Origin: Chloroflexota bacterium
GTDB taxonomy: Bacteria; Chloroflexota; Limnocylindria; P2-11E
Reading direction: 5' to 3'
NCBI GenBank assembly: GCA_005889405.1
Contig: VBFY01000059.1
Location: forward strand, 1 to 64,000
DNA: 64,000 nucleotides
The notes beneath the pieces are model-generated. The model was not told the origin of the DNA, made no database searches, and saw nothing but the letters and a program-made list of their open reading frames with translations. A program made the position numbers and the translations under genes. Below, in pieces: positions 59,462 through 64,000 of the stretch (the first letter of the stretch is position 1; each line of letters starts with the position of its first letter).

Positions 59462-61237
59462 ATGGTCGTGCGAGCCGAGTTGATCCTGTTCGTGGTGGCT
59501 CTTGCACTTGCCGCGCTCGCGTTCGCATTTGCCATGCCGTATAGAACGTTCCGCTGGCGGATCCCACTAGCCGCGGCCTTGTGTGTGATCGCGGGCCTTG
59601 CGCCGCTCCTTCTGTATGTCGCGCTCGATCCCGAGCGTGCCCGTGGACAGGCGCTATGGGAATGGTCCGCCGTAGGGGGGCCGACCATCCAAGCCTCGTA
59701 TCGCCTGGACGGTCTCGCCGCGATCGGCGTCGGCATCGGCGCTCTCTATGTCGCGGCCGCCCTGGTCGCGACGACACGTGTGAGTGCCCGCCACCAGCTC
59801 TTGCGACCGGTGATCCTCTTGAACGGACTCGTCTTCATCACGCTCGCGGTCACGGACGACCTCATCGCCGACATCGTCGTCCTAGGTGCGCTCGCCGCAC
59901 TTACGTCATTCATCGCGATGCTCGTTTCGCCCGCGGCCGCCGTCGCGCGTATCACCGGATATCTCGCGGGCGGCGTCCAAGGCTTCGTCGTGGCCGGACT
60001 CCTCGTGTCTCGATTCGGTGGCGCATCGTTCCGCTTCGACACGCTCTCGCCCGATGCGGTGACGCCCGGGGTCGTCGTTGCGGCTTCGCTCGGCGCCGCG
60101 CTCTTCGCGGGTCTTTATCCGTTCGTGCCCTGGGGGTACCGCAGCGAAGAGGCCGGCGAGCGCGAGAGCCTGCGCGGGCTGCTCACGATGCCTGCCGGCT
60201 TCGGCGCGACGCTCGTGCTCTGTCGGATCCTCGGTGTGACTCGCATCGATCTCGCGACCCTCGGGCTCCCCGCGATCATCTCGCCCGCGCTCATCGCTGT
60301 CGTCGTCGCTGCCCTCGCGCTTCGGTTCATCCTGCGGCGGAACAGACCGGGTTTGCGACGACGTATCGCGATCTCAGTGCTGGTACTCGTGGTCGTCCAG
60401 GCGTACCCGTTCCTTCACTGGAGCCACCTCATCCTCGTCGCGATGTTGCTCACCATCGCGTACGCCGCGGCGGTCTCGCTCGCGCTGCCGGAGCAGTGGG
60501 CCATCTCGCGCTACGACGTCGTGCTCGCCGCGCTGTGGATCGCGCTGGCCACCGGATCGCCGACCGCGCTTGCCGGCGCGCTGGTCGTCCTCGCGGGGGG
60601 CGGACTCGCCGCGGTTGCGGACGCGTTCTGGATGCCGCCACATCGCTCGTACATCACCGCGATGGCGAGCTCGACGGTGATCGTCGCGGGCGCGTTGACT
60701 CTCGCAGTCGGCGCGCTCGACGCGCCGGACCTCATAACGGTGGTGCTCGCCGTCGTCGCGGTCGCCGTGCTCGTCGGACTCGAGCTCGCGCACGCGGGTC
60801 GGAGACTCAGCATCGCGGCGGTCCCGTCGGACCTCGACGTGTCCGCGTCGATCGCGTCGTTCCTCGGCACGATCATGGTCCTGCTCGCGCTCTCGCTGCC
60901 GCTGCTCGACGCGATGTCCGAAGCCTTCGGCCGTCCGAACACGCGGAAGCTCGACGACTTCGTCACACTCGTGCCGGTCGTCGCGGTCGTCGCGACGCTG
61001 CTCGTCGTCGCGGCGCGCACGGCGCGCGTGTTCCTCCCCGAGCTGACCACCCTCAGCACGCGGCTCGACGCGGTGGTCAAGGCCGCGGACCCGGTCCCGA
61101 TCGCGGCAGCGTCCTTCCGCGCTCTCGCCGGATCCGCGACCACGGCGTCCGGCGTCTTCGCACTGTTCGAAGAACGAGCCGGGGTCTGGCTCGCGCTCAC
61201 GCTCATCGCGACGCTGCTGGTCTGGTCGGTGCGCTGA
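59462..61237 (+). CDS. Complex I/hydrogenase-4-like antiporter subunit (HyfB/NuoL-like)
   Basis: A 591-residue protein with ~16-18 membrane helices. SYRLDGLAAIGVGIGALYV and GAALFAGLYPFVPWGYRSEEAGERESLRGLLTMPAGFGATLVL resemble the proton-channel region of NuoL/HyfB, and the end LDAVVKAADPVPIAAASFRAL resembles the C-terminal helix zone of HyfB. Several key Lys of canonical pumps are not obvious. It is followed by the HyfE-like gene with a 1-nt overlap (TGATG). No catalytic subunits are in the window. Confidence 0.65.
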   Translation: MVVRAELILFVVALALAALAFAFAMPYRTFRWRIPLAAALCVIAGLAPLLLYVALDPERARGQALWEWSAVGGPTIQASYRLDGLAAIGVGIGALYVAAALVATTRVSARHQLLRPVILLNGLVFITLAVTDDLIADIVVLGALAALTSFIAMLVSPAAAVARITGYLAGGVQGFVVAGLLVSRFGGASFRFDTLSPDAVTPGVVVAASLGAALFAGLYPFVPWGYRSEEAGERESLRGLLTMPAGFGATLVLCRILGVTRIDLATLGLPAIISPALIAVVVAALALRFILRRNRPGLRRRIAISVLVLVVVQAYPFLHWSHLILVAMLLTIAYAAAVSLALPEQWAISRYDVVLAALWIALATGSPTALAGALVVLAGGGLAAVADAFWMPPHRSYITAMASSTVIVAGALTLAVGALDAPDLITVVLAVVAVAVLVGLELAHAGRRLSIAAVPSDLDVSASIASFLGTIMVLLALSLPLLDAMSEAFGRPNTRKLDDFVTLVPVVAVVATLLVVAARTARVFLPELTTLSTRLDAVVKAADPVPIAAASFRALAGSATTASGVFALFEERAGVWLALTLIATLLVWSVR

Positions 61238-61824
61238 TGCTGCTGCTCGCGATCGTCGCGATCACCACGCTCGCGGCGAACAGCGCACGACAGCTGCGCT
61301 ACACGGCGGTCGCGTTCTTCGCCGTCGCGCTCGCCGCGCATCTCATCGACGACGGAACGCTCGCCGCGGCGCAGGTCCTGGTCTCGGCGGCCGCGGCACT
61401 GGTGGCCTCCGCGATCCTCTTCGTTGCCGCGCGGGATCGGCGGTTCGGTGAGGATCCCGGTTGGCGTCTCTGGATCGCCACGATCGTCGCGGCCGCGACG
61501 ACGGCGGCGGCGTTCGCGTTCCTGCGCCCGCAGACGGGCGACGAGATCAACACGAACCTCCTCGGTCCGGACCCGAGCGGCGTCACGACCGACGTCGCGG
61601 CGTTCTGGCTCCTCTCGTCGGGAATCGCGATCCTGCTGACGGCACGCGGAGCGGTCCGCGGTTCGCTCGGCGCGCTCCTCATGCTCACGGGCACGCAGCT
61701 GCTCGTGCAGCAGGTGCCCGGTCCGCATCTCGCGTTGACGCTGCTGCTGTCGTGGCTCCAGGTCGTCGTCGCACTGGCCGGCGCGTTCCTTATCGTCAAT
61801 CAGCGGGCGGCTCGCGAAGCATGA
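61237..61824 (+). CDS. Small membrane protein, HyfE-like
   Basis: A 195-residue protein with ~6 membrane helices (MLLLAIVAITTLAANSAR, AAQVLVSAAAALVASAILFVAA, LWIATIVAAATTAAAFAFL, AFWLLSSGIAILLTA, LGALLMLTGTQLLV, SWLQVVVALAGAFLIV). Size and position between two antiporter-like proteins match HyfE/NuoK-type subunits of hydrogenase-4-like complexes. Sequence similarity is weak. Its ATG overlaps the previous gene and its stop overlaps the next start (ATGA). Confidence 0.55.
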   Translation: MLLLAIVAITTLAANSARQLRYTAVAFFAVALAAHLIDDGTLAAAQVLVSAAAALVASAILFVAARDRRFGEDPGWRLWIATIVAAATTAAAFAFLRPQTGDEINTNLLGPDPSGVTTDVAAFWLLSSGIAILLTARGAVRGSLGALLMLTGTQLLVQQVPGPHLALTLLLSWLQVVVALAGAFLIVNQRAAREA

Positions 61825-63173
61825 TCGAAGTCGTCGCGCTCCTCGGTGTTGCCGCGCTCGTCGCATTCGGTGTCCGCAAACGGCTCGCGGTCGTGGGGAC
61901 CGTCACCCTCGCGGCGCTCGCGGCCGCGATCGCCATCGTCGTGCTGATGCCGATGGACGCGTCCGGCGATGTGCTCGAGCTCCCGTGGCACATGTCGGAG
62001 CTGGCGCGGCTCGCGGCGGTCGTGCTGCTCGGAACGCTCTGCTTGCTGGTGCTCGCGGTCTGGGTCGACGAGCCCGCGTACAACTTCTTCCCCACCGCCC
62101 TCGTCGTCGCCGCGGTCGTCCTCGCGGTGCTCGTGCTCACGACACCGATCGCGATCTACGGGGCGCTGCTGCTGGGGCTGCTCATTCCGGTCGGCTCGTT
62201 CACGTTCCAAGTGCATCGCAACCGCAGTGCGGAGGCTGCGTATCGCCACTTCAGCTTCGTCGCGCTCGGCGGTTGCCTCGGCCTCTCCGCACTCGCGCTC
62301 TCGGCAAGCCTTGGACGCGATCAGCCACCGTCGACGTTCGTCCTCCTCGTCGTGATCCTGGTCGTCGCCTTCGCGCTCAAGCTTGCGGCCATCCCGTTCC
62401 ACACACACGCGGCGCTGCTCGCTTCCGAGGTCCCCGCGTCGGCCCTGGCGCTCTACTTCGGGGTCCTGGTACCGACGACGTTCATCGCGTTCGCGCAGAT
62501 CCTCGTTCTCTCCGGTCTGCTCCCCGCCATCGTGTCGATCGGAAAGGTGCAGGACCTGCTCCTCGCGCTCGGGATCACGTCCGCGCTGGGCGGCGCGTTC
62601 CTCGCCACCGGGTCGACGGAGCTGCGCCGCGTCGCGGTCTACTCGGTGATCGCGAACCTGGGGCAGGCGCTCGTCGGGATCGCAACGCTGTCAGGTCCGG
62701 GGATCATCGGTGCGATGGCGATCGCACTCGTGACCGGCATGGCGGCGACGCAGCAGCTCCTCGCGGCCGGGACGCTCGAACGTCGCGCCGGCGTCGGGCG
62801 ACCGAGCGCGACGAACGCGCCACTGGCTGCGCTCGCTTTCGTCGTCGGCGGCTTCGCGATGATCGGCGCGCCGCCGCTCGTCGCGTTTCCGGGACACTTC
62901 TTCGTCGAGCTCATCGCGTACTCGTACTCCGCGTGGATGGGTACCGCGCTCGTCATCGCGACGCTGGGCGTCCTCGTCGCGCAGTTACGCGCGGCAATGG
63001 CGATCTTCCGCACCGCGCCCGACCGCTGGCGGGTGGAGCGGAAGCCGATCGCCGGCATCGTCGGCGGTCTCGTCTTCGCGGCGCTCCTCATCGGCGGCGT
63101 CCAGCCTGACGGTTTCCTGCAGCCGATCGCGGCGTTCGCGGACCAGTTCCTTCGCGCGCTGCATCCGCTCTAG
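61821..63173 (+). CDS. Second proton-translocating antiporter-like subunit (HyfF/NuoN-like)
   Basis: A 450-residue protein with ~14 membrane helices. FALKLAAIPFHTHAALLASEVPASALALYFGVLVPTTFI has the broken-helix Lys and the Pro-x-His surroundings of NuoN/HyfF, and VAVYSVIANLGQALVGI the following conserved helix. ATGA overlap couples it to the HyfE-like gene. The three-gene set looks like the membrane arm of a respiratory complex without hydrophilic partners; ion transport is likely, the energy source unclear. Confidence 0.7.
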   Translation: MIEVVALLGVAALVAFGVRKRLAVVGTVTLAALAAAIAIVVLMPMDASGDVLELPWHMSELARLAAVVLLGTLCLLVLAVWVDEPAYNFFPTALVVAAVVLAVLVLTTPIAIYGALLLGLLIPVGSFTFQVHRNRSAEAAYRHFSFVALGGCLGLSALALSASLGRDQPPSTFVLLVVILVVAFALKLAAIPFHTHAALLASEVPASALALYFGVLVPTTFIAFAQILVLSGLLPAIVSIGKVQDLLLALGITSALGGAFLATGSTELRRVAVYSVIANLGQALVGIATLSGPGIIGAMAIALVTGMAATQQLLAAGTLERRAGVGRPSATNAPLAALAFVVGGFAMIGAPPLVAFPGHFFVELIAYSYSAWMGTALVIATLGVLVAQLRAAMAIFRTAPDRWRVERKPIAGIVGGLVFAALLIGGVQPDGFLQPIAAFADQFLRALHPL

Positions 63174-63185
63174 CGGGGCGTCCGT

Positions 63186-64000
63186 TCAGCGCGACGCGAG
63201 CAGCGAGAGCGGATCCATCGGCTGACCGCCGCTGAGGACGGCGAAGTGGAGATGCGGACCGGTCGTGATACCGGTCAAGCCGACGAAGCCGATCACCTCG
63301 CCGGCGATGACGGGATCTCCTATCCGCACCGGCGGACGCGCGAACGTGTCGTCGAGATGTGCGTACACAGAGACCAGGCCACCCGGATGCGCGATGAGGA
63401 CGACCATCGCGCCGTCGGAGAGATGGCCGACGAATGTCACGCGTCCTTCCGCGGCAGCGAGCACCGGCTGCCCGAGTGGCGCCGCGATGTCGATGGCGTC
63501 GTGGAAGTGCGCGTAGTACGAGCCGCGGAACGTTCTCGCCGGCTCGAGCGCGAACGTCGTGGGTCCGAACGGCTGCGTGATCGCGCCGCGCACCGGCAGA
63601 GACCAGGTCGACGGTGCGGCGCCGTCGCTGGACATCGCCGTCGCCACCAGTTGCGCGAGCGAGGTCTGCGCGGCGGCCGCGTCGCGTGCGAGCGACTCGA
63701 GCACCGCGACCTCGGCCGCGCGTTTGTCGCCCTCACCGTTCGCGGCCGCGGCGGCGATCGTTCTCGCGCGGTCGCGGAGCCGGCTGAGCTGGCCCTGCTT
63801 GGCGGCGACGGCCTCCCGCGCACTCGCGAGCTGCGCCGCGCGCTCGGACAGCCGCGTCTGCGCATCGCGGAGCGCGGCGTCGATCGAGAGCAGCTCCCGA
63901 TAGGCCTCGATCTGCGGGTCAGTCAGCGCCGCGAGTGAGGGCGTCGCGCTCGCGGCCGCCAGCCGGAAGGCGTCGCGCGTGAGGCGCTCGCGGATCGCGC
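63186..64000 (-). CDS. EnvC-like murein hydrolase activator with M23 domain, truncated at window edge
   Basis: The frame is open from the window end through the stop at 63186, so the N-terminus is outside. Visible: ~100 residues of coiled coil (RDAQTRLSERAAQLASAREAVAAKQGQLSRLRDR), then an M23 LytM domain (GSYYAHFHDAIDIAAPLGQPVLAA, with H-x3-D zinc ligands, and GPHLHFAVLSG with the HxH pair). All four zinc/catalytic residues appear present, so it may cleave peptidoglycan itself; EnvC proteins lack them. The track's start at 63704 (GTG) is internal. Cell division or wall turnover role inferred. Confidence 0.85.
   Translation of the reverse strand, partial: AIRERLTRDAFRLAAASATPSLAALTDPQIEAYRELLSIDAALRDAQTRLSERAAQLASAREAVAAKQGQLSRLRDRARTIAAAAANGEGDKRAAEVAVLESLARDAAAAQTSLAQLVATAMSSDGAAPSTWSLPVRGAITQPFGPTTFALEPARTFRGSYYAHFHDAIDIAAPLGQPVLAAAEGRVTFVGHLSDGAMVVLIAHPGGLVSVYAHLDDTFARPPVRIGDPVIAGEVIGFVGLTGITTGPHLHFAVLSGGQPMDPLSLLASR

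Overview
The window is a 64 kb, high-GC, densely packed bacterial segment with roughly 57 protein genes, one tRNA, no rRNA, no CRISPR array and no recognisable prophage or transposase. The gene set suggests an uncultured Chloroflexota-like lineage (Limnocylindria or Dormibacterota type), but this is inference without any search. Supporting traits are a class I lysyl-tRNA synthetase beside greA, a deazaflavin (F420)-type oxidoreductase, a MecA-N-type penicillin-binding protein, a K+-independent-type proton pyrophosphatase, many small SRPBCC/DUF1801/GNAT proteins, no encoded CCA on the tRNA, and many genes with a -10 hexamer only 6-9 nt before the start codon (leaderless mRNAs).

Region by region. 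0-3 kb: the end of a DUF1786 gene, a strong bidirectional hairpin, a purine permease and a lipoprotein gene interrupted by an in-frame TAA. 3-3.8 kb: tRNA-Ser(UGA) with a 37-nt repeat of its 5' end 581 bp away, bracketing a lower-GC VOC gene (a possible mini-integration). 3.8-10.4 kb: a membrane sensor-like protein, a debranching glucosidase, an NmrA-type reductase, Hsp15, SRPBCC and DUF1801 proteins. 10.4-13 kb: arsR, a double AHSA1 protein and an FAD oxidase in one operon. 13-20.7 kb: two lipoproteins, serS diverging from a glycosyltransferase, a TGA-interrupted methyltransferase, a DinB-like protein and an NTF2-like lipoprotein. 20.7-24.5 kb: the coupled operon greA-lysK-GH57. 24.5-34.4 kb: mutY, an SGNH hydrolase, then a minus-strand run of GGT, PBP, SRPBCC, two M16 peptidases and DUF2255.

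34.4-42.2 kb: a Kelch protein, then a complete-looking overlapping arginine operon argC-J-B-R-G-H plus an ArgA-like GNAT. Its promoter has a TTGCAT-17-CATAAT arrangement, ARG-box-like operators and a leaderless start. 42.2-45.6 kb: a SIMPL protein and a GNAT-glutamate dehydrogenase-DUF2007 operon. 45.6-51.1 kb: riboflavin genes ribD-ribE-ribBA, a large PH-like membrane protein on the other strand, then ribH. 51-55.4 kb: 5-oxoprolinase genes pxpA-B-C downstream of a beta-propeller protein, and a G1-type glutamic peptidase. 55.4-59.4 kb: hppA, a small HTH protein and rpoN with an unusual four-cysteine insertion. 59.5-63.2 kb: a three-gene Hyf/Nuo-like membrane module without any catalytic subunits. 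63.2-64 kb: the C-terminal half of an EnvC-like M23 peptidase.

Metabolically the segment joins glutamate-centred functions: glutamate dehydrogenase, ArgA-like synthase and the arginine pathway, GGT and 5-oxoprolinase. It adds flavin synthesis, two storage-glucan hydrolases and cell-wall enzymes. The most interesting structural signal is a recurrent compact promoter: back-to-back symmetric -10 elements driving divergent leaderless genes only 18-33 bp apart. Associated with it is one gene whose best-placed start codon is ATC.
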